A stretch of DNA of 64,000 nt from Rahnella laticis (GCF_015644585.1 NZ_JADOBI010000018.1:38857-102856); one strand, 5' to 3'; shown: positions 38,513 to 47,862, counted from the first letter of the stretch. Translations and numbers: made by a program. Notes: generated from the letters alone by a model not told the origin.

Positions 38513-38533
38513 TGTTCAGTGGTGGCAAATTGA

Positions 38534-38713
38534 CTATGCAGCAGGGCGCTGGCTGCCGGGTTTTGAGATGACCCGGGCGACGGATTCGTGGGTGGCAAAC
38601 GTGCAGCTGCATTCAATATTCTGGCACTGATGATAACGTTCTTTGGTTGATTCACTCAGATAGCGGCTTGAACGGGTATGAGCGACTTTTCCACACAGCG
38701 GGCAATGCATCAT
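38534..38713 (-). CDS. ogr: Ogr/Delta-family late transcription activator
   Basis: This P2 Ogr-like zinc-finger activator switches on the late tail operons. The start at 38713 gives MMHCPLCGKVAHTRSSRYLS, matching P2 Ogr closely. Zinc ligands are Cys4, Cys7, Cys30 and Cys35 (QCQNIEC). At about 59 residues it is a little shorter than P2 Ogr (72). Its target sites are visible in front of X, V and FI. Confidence 0.9.
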   Translation of the reverse strand: MMHCPLCGKVAHTRSSRYLSESTKERYHQCQNIECSCTFATHESVARVISKPGSQRPAA

Positions 38714-38778
38714 AAAAACCTCCGGCATGACAGGTAAGCGATGGAGTCATTATGAAATCTGCAGCTCGCAAAAGCAAG

Positions 38779-39879
38779 TTATAATTGTGATATTGAAGAT
38801 CGGTAAGTGATATCTGCAATATATAACTTCAAATTCAATGTTGTGGTAAATCCGTTGGTATTGATTTCATGCTGTGCGGAATCAATAATCCAACGCGTAC
38901 CATCAATCACATCCTTGAAACCTTTCACATTAACCGGCGTTTGTGCGCTCAGATCTGCACGTCCAAGCGCCAGGCGGATAGTGAAGGTCGCAGCGTCATT
39001 CTGGATTTGGTTAAACACAGAATCTGCAGCCCGTTTTGCGGTTTCCTTGTCAGGGTAAATTTTATCCAGTTGGAGAATATTTTGCCCTGAGCCAGCCGTA
39101 TAACTAGCCCCGGCGGTTTCTTTATCCTGACTGGCTTTACGTTTGAGGTCGACGTTGCTGGTGGTCGCCGTTTTGACGTCATGCCATTGCGCCTTCACGC
39201 CGTCATAGGCCTGTTTATCCGGCAGGGAAAAGAGGTATTTATCCCCGTCGCTGCGCTCAATGGTTCTCCACGGCAAAGCCTGGCCGGACGCGGTACGTCC
39301 GACGCTGGCTTTATAGAAAATGATTGCGCCGTTCTTGACTGTCACCTCAGCACCGTAGCTTTGCGCCAGTCTTGTCAGGAAATAGCTGTCGGCTTCGTTA
39401 GTCTGATCGATGTGCGAAATTTTGATGCTATCAAGATCCGCCGGGATCACCGGAAGAGGGTATTGATTGCGTGCGGAAATGATGCGGACAATTGCCCCCA
39501 GCGTGTAATCGTCATAAGACTGGCTGAGTTTGGTTGAAAAAGAACCCCGAAAATCCGCACTGCGAGCGGTTACAGTGATGATGTCCGGCGCGCCGGAGTA
39601 CTTCACCGTATCGATAATAAAATAGCCGCAGTCGTATAACGCCAGCTTCGACCACCCCAGATGCAAATGCAAAACGGTTCCCCGTGAGGGCATCTGCAAT
39701 CGCCCATCGCTGTCGTCGAAAGTCAGGTCCAGAGTATCTGCCTCAAAACCGCTGTTATCCTTCACCGATAACCTGATGATGCGGCTGGAGATATTCTCTT
39801 CCAGGACTTTATTTTTTACTGTCAGGGTAAAAGCCGGCGCAATGCGCGCGCCAGCCGGTAACTGATAATCGGTAATCAT
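38779..39879 (-). CDS. tail protein gpD (baseplate hub / late control protein D)
   Basis: P2 gpD-like hub of the contractile tail, corresponding to T4 gp27, on which the spike sits. The 366-residue protein opens MITDYQLPAGARIAPAFTLT and contains the family's YFLTRLAQSYGAEVTVKNG segment. It is the last structural gene of the FI operon, 2 nt after U. Confidence 0.92.
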   Translation of the reverse strand: MITDYQLPAGARIAPAFTLTVKNKVLEENISSRIIRLSVKDNSGFEADTLDLTFDDSDGRLQMPSRGTVLHLHLGWSKLALYDCGYFIIDTVKYSGAPDIITVTARSADFRGSFSTKLSQSYDDYTLGAIVRIISARNQYPLPVIPADLDSIKISHIDQTNEADSYFLTRLAQSYGAEVTVKNGAIIFYKASVGRTASGQALPWRTIERSDGDKYLFSLPDKQAYDGVKAQWHDVKTATTSNVDLKRKASQDKETAGASYTAGSGQNILQLDKIYPDKETAKRAADSVFNQIQNDAATFTIRLALGRADLSAQTPVNVKGFKDVIDGTRWIIDSAQHEINTNGFTTTLNLKLYIADITYRSSISQL

Positions 39880-39881
39880 AG

Positions 39882-40352
39882 TCAGACTCCGTGAACGAAG
39901 TTGCTGACTGCCGAACTGGCCTTGTTAAAAAGCCCTTCAGCCTGAGCCAGCAGATCGCCAAACATGGCCGCCTGGGATTCATCGACGCGTTTTAAATTAA
40001 CCGAAAAATTGATGCTCCGTGCCTGGCCGTTCGAATTAATCTCGGTGTTATCGTGTGTCATGCTCTCGATGATAAACATGCCGTATATGGTTCCGCTGCC
40101 TTCGATTAAAGGCCATGCCCGCCCGGACTCGGCCATGGCTTCTAAAGTTTGCAAATAGCTTATTCCACCGGTGACTTCCGGCAAAAGCAGCCCGCTGAGT
40201 TTCATCGACTCCTTCCCCAGCCCCAGAAACTGGGAAACCGGACGTTGCCCGATACGGGTATTTTCCTGCCAGTTGTAATTCACAATCCGGCCAAGTGTCT
40301 GATAGGGAAGGGTGTTTAATTTAAAAACGAACAAACCCAGTGACATCATCAT
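39882..40352 (-). CDS. tail protein gpU
   Basis: P2 gpU-like tail assembly protein of 156 residues (MMMSLGLFVFKLNTLPYQTL...WQENTRIGQRPVSQFLG), needed for the tube/baseplate junction. The family corresponds to a LysM-like tail protein. Its start overlaps the end of the tape-measure gene by 4 nt. Confidence 0.92.
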   Translation of the reverse strand: MMMSLGLFVFKLNTLPYQTLGRIVNYNWQENTRIGQRPVSQFLGLGKESMKLSGLLLPEVTGGISYLQTLEAMAESGRAWPLIEGSGTIYGMFIIESMTHDNTEINSNGQARSINFSVNLKRVDESQAAMFGDLLAQAEGLFNKASSAVSNFVHGV

Positions 40353-41968
40353 CCGTAAAACCCTCCATTAGTAAACTGGCTGTATCCGGCGTTGGTGGCG
40401 TTCCATTCCCGCTCGTTCATGGTGTTTGCGATAAGCTCGCGAATTTGATTCTGATCGGTGTCCGGCGTAGCGGTGAAACTGACATTGACGGTGGTTGCGC
40501 GGTTGTCGGTCAGGTTATTCGCCACGCTGTTTTTGGCCGGCTGATACATGCTCAGAACGACGCCTGTAAGGGGAATGCTCTCCACCTGTGGCTTTGAAAT
40601 ATCCGGGGCTGCGCCAGGTTCGTCGCCGCCGAAAATGGAATCCCATCCTTTTTTAGCCCAGATGAAGAACTCGCCTATCCTGGAAACCGCGTTGTTCAGC
40701 GTGACAAAGATTTCACCGATGGCAATGCCGATATCTTTGCCAATATTGGTATAGCGGCTCAGTTCGTCCTGACTAAATTTTATCGGTTCGAACAAATCTG
40801 TGATCCAGTCCAGAGCGCCCTTGAAAGGCGCAAACGCATCGCTGACCGGCCCCTTCACTGAATTAAAGCCTTCAATTATGCCGCCAATAACGGCACTGAT
40901 CGGCTCCCAGAGTTTGACCACGGCTAAGCCAATACCGGCAATCAGTACGATGACCGGTAGAAGTGGGATCCCGATGGCTGCAAAGGCGGCTGCAATGGCA
41001 CTCCCGACGCCGGTAAAAATGGTGCCCAACAGACCGGCACCGGCGATCAGCATATTTACACCACTCAGAACCGGCGCAATGATCGCACCCATTGAGCCTA
41101 ATCCGCCGATAATTCCGGTGACCCCTAATGCCAGCCCGAGAAGTGAACTCACCAGCTGCGGATTATCAGTGATCCAGGTATTGAGCGTGGTTAGCCACCC
41201 GGCAGCCGTCTGCGTCAGCTCGCGCAGCGCAGAATTCTGACCTTCGAACAGATTGATGCGCAGCGTGTCCCAGCCTGCGAACAGCTTTTTGACGTCGCCA
41301 TCCAGATTGTCGCCTTTCACCGTCACGGCCATTTTTGCCTCAGGCGTGGCGCCATTCAGTTCGCCAGGCGTTTGTGCCAGAACCTGATCGGCATTCATGC
41401 CTTTTGCAGCCAGATCTTTTTGTTTCGCCACGACTTCAGAAGGCGCATGGCCGGAAGCCGCCATGGAAAGCCCCTGCTGGCGCAACGCAGCAATGTGCGG
41501 ATCACCATTTTTCAGCCGGAGGAGAGACTGCACTTCGGAAAGCCCGGCCTCAAAATCTGCGCCGGGTTTGAGAACGCTTTTGGCCAGCTCGAGTTTCGGC
41601 TGTGCAAAAGCGAGGGCTGACGAAGCCGCGCTTTTGAGCTGCCCGGTTTGCTGTTCACGCTTCTTGTATTGCTGCCCGATTTCCAGCCCTTTTTGTTCGA
41701 TAACTGTCCGGCGCTGTTCCCTGGACTGTTCTTTTGCAGCTGTTTTTACGCCGCGAAAGGCCTGCTTTTCGGCCGTTTTATCCGGTGCGAAAACCGACTC
41801 TCGGAGCGATAAAGAAGCACCAGTGATATCTTGCGACATCGTGCTGAATAAATTCTTGTCGGGCACGGTCGTGTAGGTCTGCCAGACATTGGCCGTCGCC
41901 TTGCGCAGCGACGCCAGCTCGTCGTTCATTTTTCCCAGCGTCGTGGGTAATTGTTCGAGATTACTCAT
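40349..41968 (-). CDS. tail tape-measure protein gpT (short)
   Basis: This protein sets tail length and fills the tube. The N-terminal half is helical and Ala/Gln/Lys-rich. The middle carries Gly/Ala-rich hydrophobic segments (LGVTGIIGGLGSMGAIIAPVL, GVGSAIAAAFAAIGIPLLPV). The C-terminus is family-typical. At 539 residues it is much shorter than P2 gpT (about 815), which predicts a shorter tail if the family rule relating gpT length to tail length holds. Its start lies within the last codons of E+E'. Confidence 0.9.
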   Translation of the reverse strand: MSNLEQLPTTLGKMNDELASLRKATANVWQTYTTVPDKNLFSTMSQDITGASLSLRESVFAPDKTAEKQAFRGVKTAAKEQSREQRRTVIEQKGLEIGQQYKKREQQTGQLKSAASSALAFAQPKLELAKSVLKPGADFEAGLSEVQSLLRLKNGDPHIAALRQQGLSMAASGHAPSEVVAKQKDLAAKGMNADQVLAQTPGELNGATPEAKMAVTVKGDNLDGDVKKLFAGWDTLRINLFEGQNSALRELTQTAAGWLTTLNTWITDNPQLVSSLLGLALGVTGIIGGLGSMGAIIAPVLSGVNMLIAGAGLLGTIFTGVGSAIAAAFAAIGIPLLPVIVLIAGIGLAVVKLWEPISAVIGGIIEGFNSVKGPVSDAFAPFKGALDWITDLFEPIKFSQDELSRYTNIGKDIGIAIGEIFVTLNNAVSRIGEFFIWAKKGWDSIFGGDEPGAAPDISKPQVESIPLTGVVLSMYQPAKNSVANNLTDNRATTVNVSFTATPDTDQNQIRELIANTMNEREWNATNAGYSQFTNGGFYG

Positions 41969-42397
41969 CAGTTTTTACTCCGCTGCGTTGCAAAGCCTTA
42001 TGCCGCCAGTTCAGGAGATCCGTCAGCGACATGCCGCCCATTTCGGACGGCGGCCAGTGGAAGATCACCGCGATGTCTGCCATCAGATCATCGACGGTGA
42101 GGCGGGGCGCGATTTTTACGCCTCCGGTTTCGGTGATAAAAAACCAATCACCTTGCCTGCCAGCGCAATCAGGTCCGGCAATTCAAGGCGCGCGCACTCT
42201 TCTTTGGTCAGATTGGGCATCGTGATGCGCGGCAAAATAGTGATTAACGCGTCAACATCCGCATTGGCCAGTGCCGCAAGGCCGATGCCGCGCAGGCTGC
42301 CCGCGGTCGGTTTAGTGACCTGGATTTCGGTGATTTCGGTTTCACCGCGTTTTAGCGGAACATCCAAAATGACGGTGTTGTTTTCAGTCTGGCTCAT
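41961..42397 (-). CDS. tail assembly chaperone E+E' made by -1 frameshift
   Basis: The slippery sequence T TTT TTA lies at 42137-42143 in the gpE frame. A -1 slip continues into an open frame reading ITETGGVKIAPRLTVDDLMA, then HWPPSEMGGMSLTDLLNWRH, which is the conserved GpE' domain, stopping at 41961. The predicted product has 145 residues (142 in P2). Frameshifting here is established for P2-like phages. Confidence 0.88.
42116..42397 (-). CDS. tail assembly chaperone gpE
   Basis: A 93-residue P2 gpE-like chaperone that keeps the tape measure ready for tube assembly. The start at 42397 gives MSQTENNTVILDVPLKRGET. It ends just after a slippery heptamer that lets a fraction of ribosomes make the longer E+E' form. 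Confidence 0.9.
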   Translation of the reverse strand: MSQTENNTVILDVPLKRGETEITEIQVTKPTAGSLRGIGLAALANADVDALITILPRITMPNLTKEECARLELPDLIALAGKVIGFLSPKPEA

Positions 42398-42455
42398 GAG
42401 TTTTCCTGTTGAAGGAGAGGAAGCCGGCAAGGTTCTGCCGGCGCAGGGAAGGGAA

Positions 42456-42965
42456 TTACAGGCCGAGCGCGGTGCGGTGTTCTGCCAGGCGGTCAACGCC
42501 ATTGACGATTTCCACCATATTGACGGTGTCGATCTCAATCAGCTCTTTGCCGTCGATGGTCAGCTTGAAGTAAGTACACTGCGTGGTGACTTTGGTTTCA
42601 GTGTCTTCGCCCTGTTTGTATTCGCCGAAATCAAACTCTTTGTGGCGGCCACGCATCATCACTTCAACCGCCGAAACGTCACCGGTGTCGTCACGTTGCA
42701 GGGAACCGGCAAAGCGCAGCGGGATATCCGACGTGCTGCCCCATTGTTGTAAAACCAGTTCATCCAGGCCGCCGATAGACCATTCCAGCGTCAGCGCGTC
42801 ATCGTCCAGACCGAAGTCCACGGCGACCGAACCGCTCATGCCGCCGCCGCGATAATTCTCCAGCTTGCGGGTCAGTTTCGGCAGGGTCAGGGAAGAGACC
42901 AGGCCCAGATAGCTGTTCCCGTCGTTGAACAGGTTCAGGTATTTCAATTTCTTAGGAAGTGCCAT
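42456..42965 (-). CDS. major tail tube protein gpFII
   Basis: A 169-residue P2 FII-like tube protein (MALPKKLKYLNLFNDGNSYLGLV...), forming the rigid inner tube driven through the target envelope. It lies 14 nt after FI in the same operon. Confidence 0.95.
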   Translation of the reverse strand: MALPKKLKYLNLFNDGNSYLGLVSSLTLPKLTRKLENYRGGGMSGSVAVDFGLDDDALTLEWSIGGLDELVLQQWGSTSDIPLRFAGSLQRDDTGDVSAVEVMMRGRHKEFDFGEYKQGEDTETKVTTQCTYFKLTIDGKELIEIDTVNMVEIVNGVDRLAEHRTALGL

Positions 42966-42979
42966 GAGTTATTGTCTCC

Positions 42980-44149
42980 TTAGCTGTTTACGGACGCGGC
43001 GAAATTCACCAGATAAGAGTCGGTAATGCGCTGGCGCAGGGTCAGATCTTCCAGTGGAGGAACCGGGGTGTAGTCGTAATCGATATATAATTTCCCGGCT
43101 TTCAGGGTTTCAGCTGTGTTTGCCGTTTCGTCGTACCAGCAGTCGCCGTCAATGATGTAACCCGCTGATTTCATTTCACGCATTTTGGCTTTGATGCCAT
43201 CGATCATGTCGCGGACCAGCGTCGGGGTCATCGGTTTATCGACTGCCCACATGTGCGCTTCGGCCATGGTATCGGCCAGAACCTGCGCGGTGCGGGTATA
43301 GTTCTCGAACAGGAACAGGGGGTCATCGCTACAGGTACGGTTGCCCCAGAAACGGAAGCCGTCTTTGCGCACCAGCGTGGTGACGCAGGCTTCGTTCAGC
43401 AGATCGGCATCAGTGCCGCTAGCTTGCAAATCCCAGAAGACGCTGGCAGAAAGGCCGGTAACACCGTTGACGCCCACGTTGGATAACGTTTTGTGCCAGC
43501 CGGTTTCCTGGTCAATTTTGGCGCGCAGGCCCAGGGCTCTGGCGGTGGCATAAGCAACGTCAGGCTGGCTGGTGGCAGTATTCCAGTTAACGAAATCAGG
43601 CCAGATCAGCATCAGCTCGCGCTGGCTGAAGTTATCGCGATACTTGATGGCATCGGAAATAGTTTTTGCGCCATACACGCCGACATAGCCGAAAGCGCGC
43701 AGCTGCTGGCAAACGCCTGCCAGTGCCGTGGCAACGGCCTGATTATCCAGCCCCGGAACGCCCAGAATACGCGGTTTCACGCCGAGTTCTGCCTGTGCGG
43801 AAAGCAGCGCTTTCATGCCGGTGTAGCGGCCATTGGCATCAGAACCGCCGATAATATTGGTGGTCGTTTCTGCTTCGTCTTCACCTGTCGCGACGCGAAC
43901 CACAACGGTGACCGGTTTACATTGATCGGCAATCGCCAGCAGTGCTGCACGCAGCGTACCGGAAGTGCCCGCTTTACCGCTGGCGGCCAGAACGTCGGTG
44001 ATCAGAACCGGCGTGTTGAGGGGAAATACAGTGGCATCCGCATCTTCTGCGGTACACACCATGCCGATAATTGCTGTTGAAACGGTGGAAATAACGCGGG
44101 TGCCGTCGTTGATTTCGACGACGCGTACGCCGTGATGATAATCAGCCAT
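42980..44149 (-). CDS. tail sheath protein gpFI
   Basis: A 389-residue P2 FI-like contractile sheath protein (MADYHHGVRVVEINDGTRVI...), with the conserved C-terminal part DPLFLFENYTRTAQVLADTM and RDMIDGIKAKMREM. It is the first gene of the third late operon and has an Ogr-type site about 70-95 bp upstream. Confidence 0.95.
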   Translation of the reverse strand: MADYHHGVRVVEINDGTRVISTVSTAIIGMVCTAEDADATVFPLNTPVLITDVLAASGKAGTSGTLRAALLAIADQCKPVTVVVRVATGEDEAETTTNIIGGSDANGRYTGMKALLSAQAELGVKPRILGVPGLDNQAVATALAGVCQQLRAFGYVGVYGAKTISDAIKYRDNFSQRELMLIWPDFVNWNTATSQPDVAYATARALGLRAKIDQETGWHKTLSNVGVNGVTGLSASVFWDLQASGTDADLLNEACVTTLVRKDGFRFWGNRTCSDDPLFLFENYTRTAQVLADTMAEAHMWAVDKPMTPTLVRDMIDGIKAKMREMKSAGYIIDGDCWYDETANTAETLKAGKLYIDYDYTPVPPLEDLTLRQRITDSYLVNFAASVNS

Positions 44150-44220
44150 CAGGTCGACTCTCTCTGTTGTGGGTGGTGAAGCAAGGATGCCGGTTCACAA
44201 AAGAAAGCGCATTCGATGGC

Positions 44221-44245
44221 AGGCGTGGGAGGAGTGGCACAACAG
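44221..44245 (-). promoter_or_regulatory. Ogr-type late promoter site upstream of FI
   Basis: On the minus strand ctgttgtgcca (44245-44235) starts a site of the P2 late-promoter type (TGT-N12-ACA, here ending ACG). The same 11-mer precedes V and X. Confidence 0.7.
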
Positions 44246-44272
44246 AGCGGGGAATTTGTTCAAATCAAAGAA

Positions 44273-44296
44273 ATAAAAAAGCCCCCGAAGGGGCTG
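44273..44296 (-). terminator. terminator after the V-H operon
   Basis: Minus-strand hairpin agcccc ttc ggggct followed by ttttttat, directly after the fibre gene. It separates the second and third late operons. Confidence 0.88.
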
Positions 44297-44313
44297 AGAT
44301 CGTAAAACAATAA

Positions 44314-45294
44314 TTAGGCCGCACGAACAATATAATTAAACGCGATATTGCGAGGTCGGGCAGAAACATAAGCCCACCATTCATAACGTGAGGCTGTTGT
44401 GGAGTTAGAGATCCATTTTTTACCTTTAATTTGTGCCCATTGAACTGATGTCAACGCGTCTCCAAATCCGTCTCCTGTAATGCCGAGGGAACTGATATCG
44501 CCTGTATCATTATCATCAAACCCAGAAACGATAGTACCTTCTTGGAAAGATAAAAGATTACGGCCTGCATCAATTCCCCGCCCATCATCCCAACCACGAA
44601 TAAACTCTCCTCGCAAATCAGGCAACAAACCCAGTGGGTAAACCACAGCAAGTTTTGGATATTTTGTTTTATCAAATGCAGCGCCATTACATTTCAACCA
44701 GCCAGCGGGGGGGGTTGCTGTGGGCCAGGGAAGCGGAATACCCACTGGAATTTCGTACTGTGGATGTGGATTCGCTGCCGCCACATGCTTCGCTATCAGA
44801 TCGTCCGCATAGGCTTTTACTTCAATAACTTTATCATCAACATATTTGCGCGTTGCCAGAACCACAGAGGGGTCAATTTTTAGTGTTACTGCGTCTGTGC
44901 TGTTTACCACCAGAATCATGCGGACAGTTTGAGTTCGGCCGCTGCCTTCCTGCAACTGTGGTTTATACGTTTCCGGGCAATTAGCAATGGCGATGAGCGT
45001 ATTGTCCTGATCGAATAAGCCAATTTCACGGATCCAGAATCCCCCCTGATCTTCGGGAATGATCTGTTCAGCAATGATCTGGTTAGCATTTTCCGGATCA
45101 ACGCTAAGGGAATTGAGTGAAGCGCGACGTTTTTCGCCGATCAATTTTGTTTGCGCCGGATCGGGGGTTGGCAATACACCACCGCCGTCTCCCACCGCCA
45201 TTTGTGTCAGGCTGAGTCGCGTTCCAAGCGCTGTAGCATTTGCCAGTTTCGCTGCACCCAGATTGGTCAGCAACGCATAATATTTAGCTGTCAT
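44314..45294 (-). CDS. tail fibre protein gpH (short)
   Basis: This receptor-binding fibre has an N-terminal P2 H-like baseplate-attachment domain (MTAKYYALLTNLGAAKLANA) to about residue 160. A tail-collar segment follows (GIPLPWPTATPPAGWLKCNG, DLRGEFIRGWDDGRGID), then a C-terminal tip ending in NIAFNYIVRAA. At 326 residues it is about half of P2 gpH, and no gpG-type assembly chaperone follows. The C-terminal tip would set the killing spectrum. Confidence 0.9.
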   Translation of the reverse strand: MTAKYYALLTNLGAAKLANATALGTRLSLTQMAVGDGGGVLPTPDPAQTKLIGEKRRASLNSLSVDPENANQIIAEQIIPEDQGGFWIREIGLFDQDNTLIAIANCPETYKPQLQEGSGRTQTVRMILVVNSTDAVTLKIDPSVVLATRKYVDDKVIEVKAYADDLIAKHVAAANPHPQYEIPVGIPLPWPTATPPAGWLKCNGAAFDKTKYPKLAVVYPLGLLPDLRGEFIRGWDDGRGIDAGRNLLSFQEGTIVSGFDDNDTGDISSLGITGDGFGDALTSVQWAQIKGKKWISNSTTASRYEWWAYVSARPRNIAFNYIVRAA

Positions 45295-45898
45295 AATTAA
45301 CTCTCAGGTTGTCGATTAAATGAATGGCTGAACCGGTAAAAAGCGATCCGGATGCGGTAATGGTTTCAGGGAAATAAGGGTAAACGGTCAGTTCTTCTCC
45401 ATCGTAAGTCGCAGCCGCGATATAAGAATCACCCGCCACATCCAGATTGATTGATAGCCCAATCAGATGGCGGCTGCACGGTTTAGCATCTGCAATAAGC
45501 CGCTCAAGTTCCTGATACATTTCTTCCGTGATACCTGTTTCAAGGACACCCACATCAATCCGGAACGTACCGGGCACATCGTTGGTCTGCCACCATTCCG
45601 TTACCCGGATTAAATAGCCTAGCGGTTCAACAACTCGTCTCAGAGCGCCAACGGTGCCTTTATGTTTATGGACAAACCAAGCCGCGCGGACGGCAGACCG
45701 TTTTGCGGCTTCTGTCCAGTTTTCATCCCAACGGTCGACCGAAAAAGCCCAGGCGAGATAGGGCAGCAATGTGAGCGGGCAGATATTGGGATCCCAGAGT
45801 TGTCGCAGAGGGACAGGGATTCCCCCTGTTTTCGACAGTGCCTGTGCTGCCGCAATTTCCAGCTGAGTTGAGCCGGAGGGCAGGAGTCGGTCATTCAT
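45284..45898 (-). CDS. baseplate/tail protein gpI
   Basis: A 204-residue P2 gpI-like protein (MNDRLLPSGSTQLEIAAAQA...), part of the baseplate wedge and the attachment point for fibres. It overlaps J by 8 nt and H by 11 nt. Confidence 0.93.
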   Translation of the reverse strand: MNDRLLPSGSTQLEIAAAQALSKTGGIPVPLRQLWDPNICPLTLLPYLAWAFSVDRWDENWTEAAKRSAVRAAWFVHKHKGTVGALRRVVEPLGYLIRVTEWWQTNDVPGTFRIDVGVLETGITEEMYQELERLIADAKPCSRHLIGLSINLDVAGDSYIAAATYDGEELTVYPYFPETITASGSLFTGSAIHLIDNLRVNYDS

Positions 45899-46799
45899 CG
45901 GATCCTCCTACCGTGAGCGAATAAGAGGTACAAAGCGACGCCTGAGTTTTATCAAGCACGATGTCAGCCAGCGGCGATGACAGCTCAACTCGCTGAACGC
46001 CTTCAACGTGCAAAGCGGCATAAATTGCTGAAAGCCGGATATCCCTGCCTAAACGGCTTTGTGTATTGATATAAGTTTTCAGTTGGGCTTCGGAGGCCGC
46101 GCGAACGGGTTCAATCTCAGGTGTGGGCAGGACGTAAAGTACGGCATCAATATGATAAGGAACTATTTCTGCGGCCTGAACCGTAACGCGATCAGCGACG
46201 GGTCTTACATCTTCATCGTTCAGTGCCTTCTCTACGGTCTGCAATAAATCATCAGATGCGGAACCGTTGTTATCACGGGATAAAATAGTCACCGTAACCT
46301 GTGAAGGCGAGGGGCTGATGGCTGAGGCATCCGCCACCCGCCCGTCAGCAGAACGTGCATGATATTCATAAGCCCCTGTCGGGCCTGCCACGCTCAGCCC
46401 TTCGAATGCCTGTGGAATGCGCATACGTAAATCGCTGTCGGTTTCCAGAACGGCAGGCATTGGAGGGATCGTGGTGTTATCCGCCGCCTGTAAAATCAGG
46501 CGCTGAACGTTAAAGTTCGCCGCCAGCTGATCCAGATCGCTGCCCGTGGCATAGGCCACCATCACCGCGCGTGCGGCTTCGTTTACCCGCTGGCGCAGGA
46601 TCAGTTCTCGATAGGCATTCTCCTGCAAGAGTTTGACCAGCGGCTCGGATTCGAGCGTCAGCGTACGGCTGATGGCTTCCTGCTGATCGGCGGGATACAG
46701 CGAAATCAGCGTGGTTTTACGTTCTTCAAACAGGCTTTCATAATCCAGTTTTTCGACCACATCGGGGGCCGGTAACTGGCTCAAATCGATCGTTGCCAT
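45891..46799 (-). CDS. baseplate wedge protein gpJ
   Basis: A 302-residue P2 gpJ-like (T4 gp6-type) baseplate protein (MATIDLSQLPAPDVVEKLDY...; GSDLDQLAANFNVQRL; ARSADGRVADASAISPSPSQ). It lies 4 nt after W. Confidence 0.93.
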   Translation of the reverse strand: MATIDLSQLPAPDVVEKLDYESLFEERKTTLISLYPADQQEAISRTLTLESEPLVKLLQENAYRELILRQRVNEAARAVMVAYATGSDLDQLAANFNVQRLILQAADNTTIPPMPAVLETDSDLRMRIPQAFEGLSVAGPTGAYEYHARSADGRVADASAISPSPSQVTVTILSRDNNGSASDDLLQTVEKALNDEDVRPVADRVTVQAAEIVPYHIDAVLYVLPTPEIEPVRAASEAQLKTYINTQSRLGRDIRLSAIYAALHVEGVQRVELSSPLADIVLDKTQASLCTSYSLTVGGSDE

Positions 46800-46803
46800 A
46801 GTG

Positions 46804-47154
46804 TCAGCTCACAGGAATATTGAGAGAGAAATCGGTTGCCGTATCGCTACGGTTTCCGGTCAGTTCCACGACCATTTTGCCGGTGTAACCGGTGTCAAAA
46901 GTAATGGCCGAGAGTGAAATACGCGGTTCCCAGTGCAGCAATGCGGTGTAGCAGATCGCCATCATTTGCAGCCGCAGTGCGTCGTTTTGCGGCTGATCGA
47001 TGAGCGATGAAAGCAGCGAACCGTAGTTCCGGCGCATCACTCTGGAACCGGCCGGTGTGTTCAAAATATCGCTTACGGACTGGCGGATATGATCGAAATC
47101 TTCAATCGCCGTGCCGCTGTTTTTGTTCATTCCCAGGTACTTTGGATTACTCAT
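46804..47154 (-). CDS. baseplate wedge protein gpW (gp25-like)
   Basis: A 116-residue P2 gpW-like protein related to T4 gp25, which starts sheath polymerisation (EDFDHIRQSVSDILNTPAGS; RRNYGSLLSSLID). It overlaps V by 4 nt. Confidence 0.93.
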   Translation of the reverse strand: MSNPKYLGMNKNSGTAIEDFDHIRQSVSDILNTPAGSRVMRRNYGSLLSSLIDQPQNDALRLQMMAICYTALLHWEPRISLSAITFDTGYTGKMVVELTGNRSDTATDFSLNIPVS

Positions 47155-47792
47155 TGCGGGCCTCCGGTTTGACCGCCGCCAGTCTGTACGCCGCTGTGGC
47201 GATGGGTATGTACCACGATGCCGTTGGACGTCAGGCTTCCGCCGCTGTGGGTTAAATTGCCGGTCAGCGTGCCGCCTTGTTTAACTTCAAGAGAGCCGGT
47301 GGTCAGTTTGCGGGTGCAGACGACTTCCGGCGTATCCAGCGTGATGCGCGTGCTGGCCGTGCAGCGGATTTCCGGCGCGGTGACATCAACCTGCTCAGAC
47401 GCGTCGATCACTGCTGTTTTGATGCCGCTGACTTTCAGGGCGCCGTTCGCCGGTTCGTACTCAAAAATCGCGCCGTCCGGAAATGCCAGATGCAGGGCAT
47501 CAGCTGAAGCCGACGGCGCCGGTGAAGCATTGGAAAACACGGCCGGTAAGACGAAAGCGGTATTGAGCTCGCCGCCCATCGACAGCAGTAAAACCTGTTC
47601 GCCCGGAGAGGGCGCCCACCAGCTGCGGGTTCGGCCTGCGCGGTGTGTCATCCACGGCAACCACGCCGTCACGTTGCTTCCGGTCGTGACGCGGCAGCGG
47701 GCGTTGGGTAAATCCAGTTCTGACACCGTTCCGATGCGCACCAGATTGCCAATCAGACGCATGATGTCGTTGAGTTGAAAGTTTGTATTCAT
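47151..47792 (-). CDS. tail spike (membrane-puncturing tip) gpV
   Basis: A 213-residue P2 gpV-like spike. An OB-fold-like N-terminal part is followed by a beta-helical region of repeated short strands (ITLDTPEVVCTRKLTTGSLE). The C-terminal VHTHRHSG carries the HxH iron-binding tip known from P2 gpV. It is the first gene of the second late operon. Confidence 0.94.
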   Translation of the reverse strand: MNTNFQLNDIMRLIGNLVRIGTVSELDLPNARCRVTTGSNVTAWLPWMTHRAGRTRSWWAPSPGEQVLLLSMGGELNTAFVLPAVFSNASPAPSASADALHLAFPDGAIFEYEPANGALKVSGIKTAVIDASEQVDVTAPEIRCTASTRITLDTPEVVCTRKLTTGSLEVKQGGTLTGNLTHSGGSLTSNGIVVHTHRHSGVQTGGGQTGGPQ

Positions 47793-47837
47793 GGGATAAA
47801 GGATGCCGTTTCACAGGGTTGAGCGACAACTGATGGC

Positions 47838-47862
47838 CGTCTGCCAGCGGATGGCACAACAG
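47838..47862 (-). promoter_or_regulatory. Ogr-type late promoter site upstream of V
   Basis: Minus-strand ctgttgtgcca at 47862-47852, 60-70 bp before the V start. It is identical in these 11 bases to the sites before FI and X; the second half-site is degenerate. Confidence 0.65.

Noticed and set aside
42456..42538. N-terminal extension of the gpE ORF (up to 42538)
   Set aside because: It overlaps the end of FII, and the family N-terminus begins at 42397 (MSQTENN) after a ribosome binding site.
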